Shown: one piece after another, positions 1-11,016 of the stretch
Position numbering within the stretch: position 1 is the first letter of the stretch
Layout of the letters: the number at the start of each line of letters is the position of its first letter
NCBI RefSeq assembly: GCF_047511655.1
Contig: NC_133392.1
Location: forward strand, 161,438,542 to 161,502,541
Reading direction: 5' to 3'
Source: Castor canadensis
Lineage: Eukaryota; Chordata; Mammalia; Rodentia; Castoridae
Length of the DNA stretch: 64,000 nucleotides
Notes under the pieces: generated by a model
Database searches by the model: none
What the model was told of the DNA's origin: nothing
What the model saw: the letters and a program-made list of their open reading frames with translations, nothing else
Made by a program: the position numbers and the translations under genes

Positions 1-1899
1 CCTTCCAGCATTTAACTTTATATAATAGGAATCCATTATCCATTTTACAAAAATAAAGCCACAAATAACTGTAACAAAGCCTTGTGTGGAACCAGGGCCA
101 GCCAGTCCTGTCACCCCTCAGAAAACACCAACTAAGCAGCCCCTGACAGCAAGATAGGGAAACAGGATGGTCACAGGGGGCCAGCATGGCCACAGGGGAG
201 TCTCCTCCCCGCCACCAGTATTGCCCAAGCCCTGCCAGGTCAGGCTGCCGTGACATCTGTGACATCTGTCTCAGCCTCTATGCTAAGATTCTGGCTATCC
301 CATTGCGTCATGACCCCGCTCAAGTGTGCATGGAGTGGGGAGGCAGGGAGATCACTCTGGGACCCCTGAGCTGGGATCTGGGGGTCGTGAAGAGCACTAG
401 CACCCTCCCCAAGCGGGTGCTGGGGAATCCCACAAAGCTGGCAAACTGCAGGAGAAGGTGGGAGCATGAATGTGTCTTCCTGTTTAAGCCTTTAGGTATT
501 GAGAGCCTACACTGTAGCGTGCCTGTCCTGGAGGCCGGGCCTGTGACATCATGCACACCCACGGGGATATCCAAGATGCTAGCCTGTCCACACCCCAAAT
601 TTCATCCCTGAGATTTTAAGACATGCTGGGCTCCTCCACCTTACTTCCAGCTCCCCATTGGGTTCCTGAGCTGGAGCTACTTACTCAGCCAGTCCCTGTG
701 CCTGGCTGACAAATCCCCCATGGTGGGTAAGAATGTCACCAATGTGGAGGCAGCAGAGAGCTGGGCCCTGGATTCTTTCAGTGACTTAAGACTGTTGCTC
801 TGATTTTCCAAGAATGTGCATGGGACCCCAAGATCAGAAAGATGCACAGAAATAACCCCTAAACACTTTAAATTCCACTTTACTTGCAATAAAATAAGAA
901 ATCAAAGTTTATTTGATGACCCTTCCCCCCAAACCTCCAGGACAGGCGCCCAGTGTTGAAGTAGCAAGTAGGTTCTTCGCTGCTGGGGCAAACTTCCTGC
1001 TCTTTGTTTTCCTTCCCCCAAAGCTCATTTGTCCAGGGCAATGCAGAATGTGCGGGGAGCCAGACCCCAGTCTTCCTTTCCATTTTAAACCATGTAGGAA
1101 TGCCTCCTTCTCAAATGCAGCTTGGAGTTGTTCCTTCTGCAGCACGGCTGACCAGGAGGATGGTATTTTCATTCGGACACCCTCAAAGCGAAGAAAAATG
1201 TGTTGGTCCCTTTCTCAGGAATCAGCCATTTAGTATGAGGCTCAAGAAAGTGTTCCCAGACACCAGAACCTCCTGGAAAGGGTCACGTCCAGAGCCTGAA
1301 CCTCAGATCAGCACCCCCCGCCCCCGCGGGGCCACAACACCCAGCTTTCTGCACAAGGCCCCAGGCCTGTGGGTGGGCAGCCAAGGCCCCGCACAATTCC
1401 ACGGTTAGGACCCCATCCTGCAGCTCTGCTGCACCCTGGGGACACTCTGCCTCTACAGGGATCCTTTGACCTTCCTACTTATATGGGCTAACTGGCCTCC
1501 TGCTCAGAGATGCAAACACAGCCTCTGCACGGGCCATGTGCACCGCCAAGGGCAGCCTGCCGACCCCCGGCCTACTGTCCCAGCACCGAGGGAGCTCAGG
1601 GGCCTGGAGCATCTGGATCTTTTTATAGGCCGAAGGGATCTGCTCAGCAGCCTGTCTTCCAAAATGAAACCAGAAACCAGGTCTAATCACTTGAGCTCGA
1701 TAAAGATTCCCCAAGTGCCCGGGGAAGCCAGGGCTGGGCCGCACGGGTAACTGGTTTCCTTTCTCCCCAGACACACAGATCGTGCGAGTAACAAAATGAA
1801 ATTCGTTGGCTGCACCCATGGAGTTGAGGGGTGGGGGCCTATCTCATGGGGGCATCGTCTGGGTAAGATGATATCAGATGTAGCAAACAAGAAAAGCAA

Positions 1900-2110
1900 A
1901 GTTCAAGAAACCAACATATATCAGCTTTTGGCAAAGTGTGCACGCCCGTTATGCATTTGAAATAACTCTATGCCAAGTCGTAGCCGGCTCGCCTTGCCAG
2001 GAACCATGAGAGGTCAAGCGAGGATCGCAGAGGAGCGCAAAGATTTGTCTTTAAAAAGCACAGTGCTGAAATCTATTTTGAGATTTGCAAAACAAGAGAC
2101 TGTCTGGGCC
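1900..2110. promoter_or_regulatory. Candidate intronic regulatory block
   Basis: This is a repeat-free patch mixing AT-rich motifs with CpGs. It includes CCGTTATGCATTTG at about 1947-1960, TCGTAGCCGGCTCGCC near 1978 and a T/A-rich run of the TCTTTAAAAAGC type at about 2048-2060. CpG retention outside an island together with AT-rich cores suggests constraint, but this is a compositional judgement without an alignment. Confidence 0.3.
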
Positions 2111-3061
2111 TCTCTCTCTTTTTTTCCTCTGGCCTTTCCCTTCTCATTTTAAGACTAACATCTAAACCAAGTTCCCACCAGCAGCCTCCAGCAACTCCTA
2201 GGCTGTGCTGAGTCTGGTGTGAGGAGGGGACCCAGCAAATGTGTGCAGGACCAAGTAGCAGTCCTGCCCAGCTCCCGGTGACCCGAGGGGGCCTTCTGGC
2301 TGAGTCTGGGGAAGCAGACTCCCAAACCTACAGTTTGCGGAGCGTACTGGAAGGCACCAAGGGCTGGGCCCTTGACATCAAGCACACATGCCCACCTCAC
2401 CCTGTGCACAAGGTCAGCAGCCTTTCTGGAACATTCTCTGCATCTTCCTGTCTCTCTGCCCTTGAAGAACCCCCTAGGCTCTGCCTGTGGGTCCATCCAT
2501 CTTTCTAGGCTGAGTAGGGGGGCTCCTCCAGCCTGGCCCGTCCCCCTTCCTCCCTCCTTCCAGGAGGTTCTCATGAGAGCTCAAGCCGCAACACCTCTGT
2601 CTCCCACAGAGCCCAAGCATGGCAGGAGGATGTTGGTTGGCATTGAGTGCACATCCCTCAGCTTCCGGTGCCCACCTGGGGCTATGAGAGCCACACCAGG
2701 TGTCAGCTAGTTTCTGAAGGAGCCATGAATGTAAAATCTGAACATCTTTGATTAAGGGTCACCTGGATCGCAATACCACCCACGGTTGCCTTGCCATGCA
2801 ACTCCCATCAGACCCTCGGGCCTCACCATGCCCATCTGTACAATGGCTATGTTCTTGCTTCCCCCTGGAGCACAGAGAAGGAGGGACTGAGCTCCCAGGG
2901 TAGGGACAAGGCCTGGCAGGGTGGACATTTTCCCAGGCCCATTGGGTTGGATGGGCAGCGCAGGCAGTGAAGTCTGCTGGGACCTGCTGCGCCTCTGCAA
3001 GCCAGAGGAGCTGGGCCGGGAAGGGAGGCCAGCAACGCCTGGGCCCACAATGGCCCCTTTC

Positions 3062-3330
3062 TCCCCTCATTTATTGAGACAGTTCAGTTTGGAATATTTA
3101 AACAGTTGTATATTCACAGATTGCAAGACAAGAGACGATTACCTAAGGACGAGGTTAGCGCTGCGATCAATGCATAATCAGATAACTGCCCGCGCTCCTC
3201 AAGGCTTTACGGGAAGACCAGCCACTCACACTCTAATTCCTCCTGCTAATTAAGCAGCCTGTTAATTGCTCCCGGGCCTCTAATGCCCCTGTCATTATGC
3301 CCATAACGGCCCGCCTGACAGCAGTGAGCG
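3062..3330. promoter_or_regulatory. Candidate homeodomain-motif enhancer
   Basis: An AT-rich block with CpGs is set in CpG-poor intron. It contains GCTAATTAAGC at about 3245-3255, GTTAATTGC at 3261-3269, ATGCATAATCAGATAA (a POU/GATA-like composite) at about 3170-3185, and GAATATTTAAAC near 3092. No transposon similarity was seen. The density of homeodomain cores and retained CpGs resemble developmental enhancers near transcription-factor genes. Enhancer function is inferred. Confidence 0.4.
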
Positions 3331-3689
3331 CAAAGCTTGGGGCCCACAAAGGAGCCAAGCCCTTAATGAATCTGGGCAGCACAGAGACTGCTGCCCACTG
3401 GCCCTGCGCCTTGCCCGCGCGGCGCTCTGCTCTGAGGGGCCGGGTACGGTGGGGTCAGTGCCCCTCAAGTAGACCCAGCAAGTTAGAAATGCCCAGCTTG
3501 CCAGGACGGACATGGAACAGCCAAGCTTTGAGGGAAAGGACCTTTCTTCCCGTAAAAAAACAAGGGCTGGCTGAGGGACGGTACACACACCCTAAACTCA
3601 CAGCTCCTCTGGAACCTCCACGAGCACCAGCCGAACACCTGTGTGTTCAAAGTTTCATCCAGCCAAGTGACTGTGCTGCTCTTCAAGGT

Positions 3690-3765
3690 TCAGGGCAGCA
3701 GCTGAGTGGCCTAGGGCAAGTTGCCATGCCTCTGGCTCTGTTTCCCCTAGATGACAAGTGCTCCG
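3690..3765 (+). repeat. MIR SINE fragment
   Basis: GAGTGGCCTAGGGCAAGTTG, then CCTCTGGCTCTGTTTCCCCT-AGATGACAAG, follow the MIR core (gtgaccttgggcaagt ... cctcagtttcctcatctg). Short and diverged. Confidence 0.5.
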
Positions 3766-4838
3766 CATGGAGCATCTTCTCCCTCTGTCCACACACCCCA
3801 GCCAGCTCTGGGGCTCCCAGGCCCAACTCCAGACTGCGCTGTGCAACAAGACATTGGACTTAACCTGGCTCATGGACTCCCATGAGCCAGTGCCAGTTGT
3901 GCTCATCTCAGGGATGGGTTGCTCTTAGCGCTGACTGGCCTTAAGATGCAGAAACATCACAGCTAACGTTAGACAAAGAGAAACTCGGCAGAACTAGGTT
4001 TGGCTTTGGTCAGCCAAGTGGGTTTTTCCAGAGCCAGAAAGCACAAAGGCCCGAGGGTTGGGGAGGGCAGTGCCAGCAGGAGCCTGAATGCCAGGAGCTG
4101 CACCTGGCCATCACAACAAACCACCACTGGCTCCTCCAAGCACCCGAGATCAGGGCTCCTCCTCAGTCCTTCTTCCCCGTAGGGTCCGTCCAGATGGAGA
4201 GGACAGTGACATTTCTGAGTCTTGAGTTGACTCAAGACACCTCCCAGACACCTCACATCAGTCCCAAGGGTAGTAAGTTCGCCCACACCCAAGCTTGCGG
4301 GGAGGGGACAACAAAGCATGGCCAGCAGGCTGGACAGGAACACAGACCCACTCTTCCTGCCTTTCTGGGACCTGGCAGGATGGCTGCAGTGGCCTAAGTG
4401 ACCAGGCCTGGAATATGGTGGGCAGCTACTGTACCAGCCACTGTCAGTTATTGGACATTGAGAAGTCACAAGGGCAACAGACCCTGGTGAAGGTCAAGAG
4501 CAAGGTAGAGAGTCCCATCAGGTGGGGACCAGAAGATATCAGACCTCCTCTCTCTGAGCCACTGTGCCCAGCTCTTGCTGGCTCTTCCCTCCCAACTCCC
4601 ATATTCAGGCAGTTTTTGGAGGTCTAGGGAGACAACTAACACTAAGAGATTCCTCCCTGAGCCTGGGCACCAAAACCAGCCTGGAAGAGACAAACGGTCG
4701 TAAGAGGCAGCCTGGGTGGGGAGAGGGAGGTCATCCCAACCCCAGCACACCAGGACCAGGGTATGTGGTGTTTCCAGACAGAAACTACCCACAGTGGCTG
4801 GATCACAGCCCAGAGACCCCACCCCAAGTAATCTCATG

Positions 4839-4905
4839 CCCCCAGATAAAGAGAGGCCAAGTGACTGGCCTGGGGTCTCACAGTACAGTCAAAGTTGGTT
4901 AAATC
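4839..4905 (-). repeat. MIR SINE fragment
   Basis: CCCAGATAAAGAGAGGCCAA, GTGACTGGCC and TCTCACAGTACAG resemble the reverse MIR core (cagatgaggaaactgaggc ... aagtgacttgcc ... tcacacagctag). Diverged, so moderate confidence. Confidence 0.5.
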
Positions 4906-6724
4906 TAGGGGGATTAACCACTTGGACAACCCCTGGCCAGCATCCCCCACCAAGGACCACCTGAGAAGCAAACAGGAAGTAGAGGACAAGGTATCTCAAC
5001 CTTCTTGCCTCACCTCCCAGATCCAGCTGCCATAGAGCCCTGGCCCCAATCGCCCTTGAATCAGGCACAGGTCTAACTGCGTCTATATCACCTGAGAAAA
5101 CTCTGGGTTTCTCCCTCACCTGCAAGTAGGGTTCTGAGATCTGGTCTGGACGGGCCAACAAGAGTTGGAGGAGTGTCCATGTCATAGACTGGCCCCCTAA
5201 GAAGGCCCTGCAGGCTTCAGGCTGCAGCAGGAGGACCTCCTCCACCCTGCCTAGAAAAATCATTCTTCTTGACCCCTATATTCACTGTCATGGGCATCAT
5301 ACTTCAGGGTTATAAACTGGTAGACGCCCAGAGAGGCACTGCTTTAGCCCCTCCACAAAAGACGAGCACCTATTAGCGTCCGTCCAGCTTTCCCAAGGAT
5401 CCTCAGAGGAGGAGATGCACATTGCTGGAAATCTGGACCCAAAGACCCTACTCACAGCCTCTGGTTCCATGAGCATAGGCCAGAGACACTAACCACCACG
5501 ATAAAGGCCAGGCACTGAGGTGAGCAACGCCAGATTCCAGGTGACCGAGAAGGGCAGCCCCAAAAAGTTGGGAACTTCTGTTAGACACCCACACAGCTGC
5601 CACATACAATGCAACCCGAGTGTCCACCCACCTCTAGTTTCAGCTTTACCCTGAAAAGCATGTGTGATGGTGGGGAGTGATTTCTCCTTCAAGGCATGAA
5701 AGAGAAGATGTGAAGGGTCTTTCTTCTCTCCTGCCCTGGCTCTTTATCCCCCATGGCCCGGAGCACCACCAACCCTGGGCCAAGCCGTGGGCTCCCTCTG
5801 TGGGCTCTGTGCCTCTCTCTCCACAGAAGTACCCGGTCTCACACGGGAGTCCTGGTTTGAATTTGCAAGGCTAGGGCTGGTTTTCATTGCACAGCAGCTG
5901 CCTTCCTAGGGCCCTATAGGAAGATTCAACCTGCTCGAGGTAGAAATAATATAGAATAAAATACAATAGCAACACTCCACCCCTTAGTAAATGAAAAATT
6001 CTGGCCAGTCAGGGAAACTCACTTTGATTTCCTTGTCCTAGGCTGTTTTGAGCGCAGGGGGCTGAGCCTGAAGGAAGGGCAGCCCTGGTATTTGTTGAGT
6101 TAGGATGCTCACTTTTTTTCACTCATATAATGGTCCTTTTCTTTCCCCACAGGCACTTGAGTTTTGTTTATACTGCCCAAACCCTAAACTCCTCCACAGG
6201 GCTGCCCAGAACTGCTAAGGGGGCCCCAGGGCTGGACTTGTCACCTTCAAGTGGCCGAGTCCCTTGGGTACTGCTTTGAAAAGACATCAGTTGGGCTTTA
6301 AAAAAAAACTTGAGGACATAAGAGGGGACAGCCCTTCGGAGCAGATTTCTGATCCTCTGAAAAAATGTGCAGAGCCTTGGTTTTTCTGGGATGCTTTGCT
6401 TTGAGGACTCCCCAGGCCCAGGGCTTGTGCTGGAGTGTTTGGGAGACAATTATTTGGGAGTTTGTAGCAATGGATTAAAGGGGACTATCTGCACAGAGAG
6501 GGTCAGAGCCAAGGTATCTCAGGAAGGATGAGGAACCATTAGAAGATGTGTTTTAATAGAGAGGCTAGGAGGGGAAGGCAGGTGGGTAGATGGAAGCTTC
6601 CAGCACACAGTCCTGACTGTGCCAGGATCAGGTCAGCATGTCCTGGCCTATAGGGGGATGCAGCCCTCACTCGCCTGACCTCCACAGCCCCCGTGTGCAG
6701 GAAAGGGGCTGGCAGTGCAGCGTG

Positions 6725-6910
6725 GTCCTCCTAATAAGATCCATACTCGGCCGGGTGCACATTTAATATAAAAGATCTGGTGATACCCACTGCCTGCGCC
6801 CGAGCTCTGGTCCAACTGAAAGGCCTTTGTTCGGGGAGATTAGAGTGGGGTTCGCTTTCACTTCTCATGATGTCGCACTCACTACATCACAGCGTTATTG
6901 ACATGGCTGC
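6725..6910. promoter_or_regulatory. Candidate intronic regulatory block
   Basis: A patch from about 6735 combines CACATTTAATATAAAAG, CCTTTGTTCGGGGAG (SOX-like CTTTGTT) and TCATGATGTCGCACTC, with several CpGs and no repeat similarity. Composition differs from the flanks in the way of the other candidate blocks. Evidence is compositional only. Confidence 0.28.
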
Positions 6911-7659
6911 AGCCCCTCCTCCCTCCAAGTCCTACCAGGGCCATGAGTTCCCGGGGTCTCTGCCCCCTCGGGAGGGCGGGGGTACCGGCCAAAGGGAGGC
7001 CTGCCAGGATGGACAGCATTGCTGGGCCAGGCAGCAAGTGGCTGAGCTGCTTGGAGGCAGGGCCCTCAGGAGCTACAAAGGTACACTTCAGCCTGCCCAG
7101 GTCCCCGCACCGGCTCCCCGTCTGCCCCTTTGCGGGTGCGGAAACACATCTGTTTTCTGCTTTCGGAAGCCTGTTCATTTTTCACTGCCGCTCTTTGTTC
7201 CACACTTCCCGAGCCTGGCTGAGGCTGGGAGCTGCTACGGCCGCCAGGCCTTGTGGGCTGCACACCATTCATAGACGTCCTAGGCATGGGCTGTTTCCAG
7301 GTGGTGTCCTCTGGCTTCTGCTGCTCTCCCCGCATTTCATCTCAATCAGAGGCTGATCTTTCCTGCCCAGGGCTTTCCTCCAAGGCAGACAGCTTTTTAA
7401 AATAAAAGCTGTTTTTTAAAAACAAATAATGTCACCCTCCCACCACCCCAGTGTCACTTTCATGGGTAGCCGCTGGTGCCGAGCTGCTGTCCTGGCCTCA
7501 TTGGAAGGTGGCATCCTGGGCTCTGGCAGGATGTGGGTGGTTCCACACTGTCCAGGCCAGCTGACCCTATGCAGCTCTGAGGGCCTGGGTCATCCTTGGG
7601 GCCAGGGGGTTTCTCGAGGGCCCAGTCCGCCCTCAGCTTCCAGCCTCCCCCAACCCTGC

Positions 7660-7820
7660 CTCAAGAGCCGGGCACTAATTGCAGCATTTTCCTGTGCAAC
7701 AGAAAGAAAAGAGGAGAAAACACCCACTTATGTTGTCCCAACACAAGATTCTGACATGTTAACAAGTTTATTATATCCTGTTTCTAATCTAAACACAGAA
7801 GGAGTTCTGTGCAGAAGTGG
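7660..7820. promoter_or_regulatory. Candidate AT-rich regulatory block
   Basis: AT-rich, repeat-free sequence with GCACTAATTGCAGC at about 7671-7684 (a homeodomain core), TATGTTGTCC and a TTAACAAGTTTATTATATCC run near 7758-7777. Listed as a weak candidate because only composition and motif content support it. Confidence 0.25.
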
Positions 7821-8254
7821 GAAGTTGGCCTCTAACGGCTCTCTCTGGGCTGGCAGCCTCCCTCCTCCTGGCTGTCCAAGACCAGAGCCCCACCTGGCTG
7901 GGTCATTCCCGAGGCCCACTGCTCCCCAGTGCACACCCCCACACACATTCAGTCCACTCTGCTTTTTACCATGAAGCTCTCAGAAGTCCACCTGCCCTCA
8001 GGGTCAGCAGAGGCCGGGCCAAGACTGAGGTCAGAGGTCTCCTGGGCTCCTATCCAGCTATCGGGCTTCCTTTCTCAGGTCTTGAGGGGATGGTGGCAGA
8101 CCCTTTGGGATCCCTAAAAATAGATGACTAGGTTCATACTTGGAATGGTCTTCCATGTGGCAACGCCCCTCCCCCAGGTTTCTTATCAGCCACACCACAG
8201 CTCCCCTCTGTCCCATCTTTAGACCAAACTCCTGGGCAGTGGGGTGCACTTTAA

Positions 8255-8360
8255 GTACAGGGGTTTACATCACTCCTTGGCTTTCTTGATTTATCATTCA
8301 TTTTGTGGCAATTAGAGGTCATTATGAGCAAAACAGCCACCCTAACTAGGCTAAGAGAAC
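8255..8360. promoter_or_regulatory. Candidate AT-rich regulatory block
   Basis: A short patch with TTGATTTATCATTCATTTTG, GGCAATTAGAGG and GTCATTATGAGC, giving GATA-like and homeodomain-like cores within about 60 bases. No transposon similarity was noticed. Support is limited to motif density. Confidence 0.25.
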
Positions 8361-10513
8361 CAGTCCCACCCCTTGACAGTTCTGATGCCTGGGGAGCAGT
8401 AGAACTGACCAGTGGGGTGGAGTGACAGCATGAAGAGACCTCTTGCACATTTAATTCCTCTCCCTAGTCACTTGGATCGCAAGTCGTGAACTGATAACAG
8501 CCTGTTGGTTGGGGCCCGCCCAGTTACCTTCCTGTCCTCCTCTCCACAGAAGCTCCAGGGGTCATCTATGGAACCAGGACCAATGGAGAGCACACAAACC
8601 CCTTCCAATTGCTCCTGAGCAAGGAGGTCCAGTGCCCTGGCCTCTCTCTGTGTTCTATTGGCTCTTGGGAGGGACCTGTCAGGACCTACTGTTCCTGAGG
8701 CGCAGACCCCCGGTCCCAGAGGCCGAGCTGCCTCACCTGAGGAGCTCCCCTGGACAGGGCAAGAGCTCTGGAGCTTCCTGAGGGGTCTCCCCTACCAGCC
8801 TTCCCTTCTCCCCCATGGTCCACAACTAGGCTCTGTCGGTTGTGTGAGGGACAATCCAGGGTGACCAGGGGCAGGCCTTTCTCAGCTTTCACTATGGTTT
8901 CCAAGCACAGAACTCCCGGCGTACAATAAGAAAAGGATTCGCCATAAAATCTCATTGTGCAGAAACGTGGTGCCTTTCCCCATCTACTTTCTCACATCCT
9001 TAGGCCTTGGGCCTTGGTTTCCTCTTGGCCTAAGGACAGGCATCTAGAGTTTTCTCCCTGGCATGCTTGCCCAGCCCAGCCACCCCCAAGTCAAGTCAGA
9101 GAGAAAGCATACCGCATCACCCCTGTCCTGGACACCCACCACGGGGAGGAGCCCCGCCAAGGTCCTACAACCCCTTGACCAAGCGTTGGGGCCACAGTGG
9201 CTACCCTGAGAACACTCAGCCCTTGCTTTCCCTGTCCAGGTCAGGTTGCTGGGGAAGCCAAGGCCATGAGAGCACCCCCCGCCCACACACACACCACATC
9301 CTTTCAGAGAAATGACTTTCCAAGCTGGGGTCTGGAGAGAGGTAATTAACCCGACCCCAGAGGACCGAGCCTGCGGGTGGGTCACCTGCTTGGCTGCACA
9401 AAGAGCTGCCACTGTGTTGAGCTAGCCACAGCACTCCATGCACAGCCTCGGGGTGGGAAGGCACTCTCTCCTCCACCAGCACCTGGGAAGGAAGCCCCAC
9501 TGTGTCTGAGAGGTGGCACAGGACGGGCTGTTCCCGAAAGGAAACAGTGAGGCTCTCCAAGCAGGGGGCGGTCCATGCTGGCCACAGGGTCAATAGATGT
9601 CCAGCTAGAAGTCTCAAAACCAGCACGTTTGGCCACAAAGGCCCTCGGCATGAAGGTGGCACAAGAGGCCGAGGGCAGGCAGCCAGTGACAGGTGGGGAT
9701 TTTACAGCCACACTTCCTTCACTCTTATAGGCCCCCATCAAACTACAGTGCAGTTCCTCACTGCCCACCTCAAGGCCAAGCATTGGCTTGGGCAACACTC
9801 CAGCCACTCGACCAGTGTCTCATCTTAGCAAAGTGTCTCCTCTGGTTGGGCAGATGGCTGTGCTGTTCCAGTCCTTTCTTTTATAGCCTCTTCAGTGCCT
9901 CAGGGGCCTGTATCCATGCACCCGTATGCACACATATTTGCAAATGCATACATATGCTTGCTTGCATGCTTACGTGTGTGCCACACCCAGCACACTGGCA
10001 GAGTCCCTGGGCTTAGGGAGCTGGGTCCACAAGACCCCTCAGACTGATATCAAGCTGGCCTGGGCCCAGGTTCCTGACCACCCTCTTCCATCAGCCTGTT
10101 TCTTTGCAGTCACATGAGGCCCAATTTATGTGTGCCACTGCAGTGGAACTCTTGCTCCTCTCCCGTGATTGCATCTTAGCAGGTGCCTAAAACATGACTT
10201 GAGGTTCAGATGCCATGATACTGGGGAAGGCTCCTGGACACAGGATCCCAAATCTGACCTCTGCTTTTCCCTAATCTGTCCTGGAGCCAGCTCACCCTGA
10301 GCAGGAAGCCTGGACAGGCCTAGAGAGACCTGCCCAGGCCACCTGGTGCTCTCCCAGAGGTCCCAGCAGGGGAAAGTGTGTGATTTGCCATTGGAGCTAT
10401 TGGAACCACCACAATTTTCAATTTCCTTCTGGGCAACTCTTAGTTTTCTGCGCTCTGAGCAGGTCTGACCCAGCTTTCAGGGAACGCCTGTTTTCACACG
10501 GATGGGTAGATGG

Positions 10514-10516
<3 letters not shown>

Positions 10517-10544
<28 letters not shown>
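10517..10544. repeat. (TG)14 microsatellite
   Basis: Fourteen uninterrupted TG dinucleotides are followed by CGCACA, extending the alternating purine-pyrimidine run. It lies about 100 bases left of the SINE target site. Confidence 0.95.
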
Positions 10545-10547
<3 letters not shown>

Positions 10548-10657
10548 ACAGGCACACGTGTGCTCACACATATGGTTTTTTCCAAATGTATATGGAGAGG
10601 AACTGAGGGTGTCTGTGGTACAGGCTGGACCCCCAGAGGAAACTTCTTCTGCATTTG

Positions 10658-11016
10658 TTCTTTTTTGTTTTGTTTTGTTTTGGTGGGATTGGGACTTCAG
10701 GCTTGCAAAGCAGTCATGCTAGCACGTGAGCCATACCACCAGCCCATTTTGCTCTGGTTATTTTGGGTTTTTTGTTGTTGTTGTTGTTGTCATTGTTTTG
10801 TTTTGTTTTCTTAATTAATTATTTATTTATTTTATTGTTGTTATAGGTGGGGTTTGTGGCATTTGCAAAAGTTCTTACAATATAACAAATATTGCTCTGG
10901 TTATTTTGGAGATCAGGTCTTGCGAACTATTTGCCCAGGCTGGCCTCAAACTGTGATCCTTCTGATTTCAGCCTCCCAAGAAGCTAGGGTCATAAGTGTG
11001 AGCCACTGGTGTCCAG
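10658..11016 (-). mobile_element. Composite rodent SINE (B4-like plus ID-like), interrupted by an L1
   Basis: On the minus strand the element opens near 11016 with a head resembling GCTGG-x-CACCAGTGGCTCAC and runs through an Alu/B1-like body (GGAGGCTGAAATCAGAAGGATCAC). After a nested insertion it continues with a tRNA-derived ID-like part (GGGCTGGTGGTATGGCTCAC) and an A-rich tail. A perfect 15-bp target-site duplication, CTTCTTCTGCATTTG, flanks it at 10643-10657 and 11017-11031. This SINE architecture is one I associate with castorimorph rodents (beaver and kangaroo-rat relatives). Without the nested piece it is about 216 bp, a full-length size. Confidence 0.8.
10767..10893 (-). mobile_element. 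Nested 5'-truncated L1 3' end inside the SINE
   Basis: About 127 bases interrupt the SINE and are flanked by perfect 16-bp direct repeats GCTCTGGTTATTTTGG at 10751-10766 and 10894-10909, duplicating SINE sequence. On the minus strand the insert reads from an L1 3'UTR-like segment (AACTTTTGCAAATGCCACAA) into an (AAC)n/A-rich tail. That is the structure of target-primed reverse transcription with severe 5' truncation. The L1 assignment rests on the tail-proximal motif and is less certain than the insertion itself. Confidence 0.65.

Noticed and set aside
5088..5130. Minus-strand CTTGCAG|GTGAGG as a recursive splice site of PRDM16 intron 1
   Set aside because: The upstream pyrimidine tract is too weak and the donor half lacks the consensus; likely chance.
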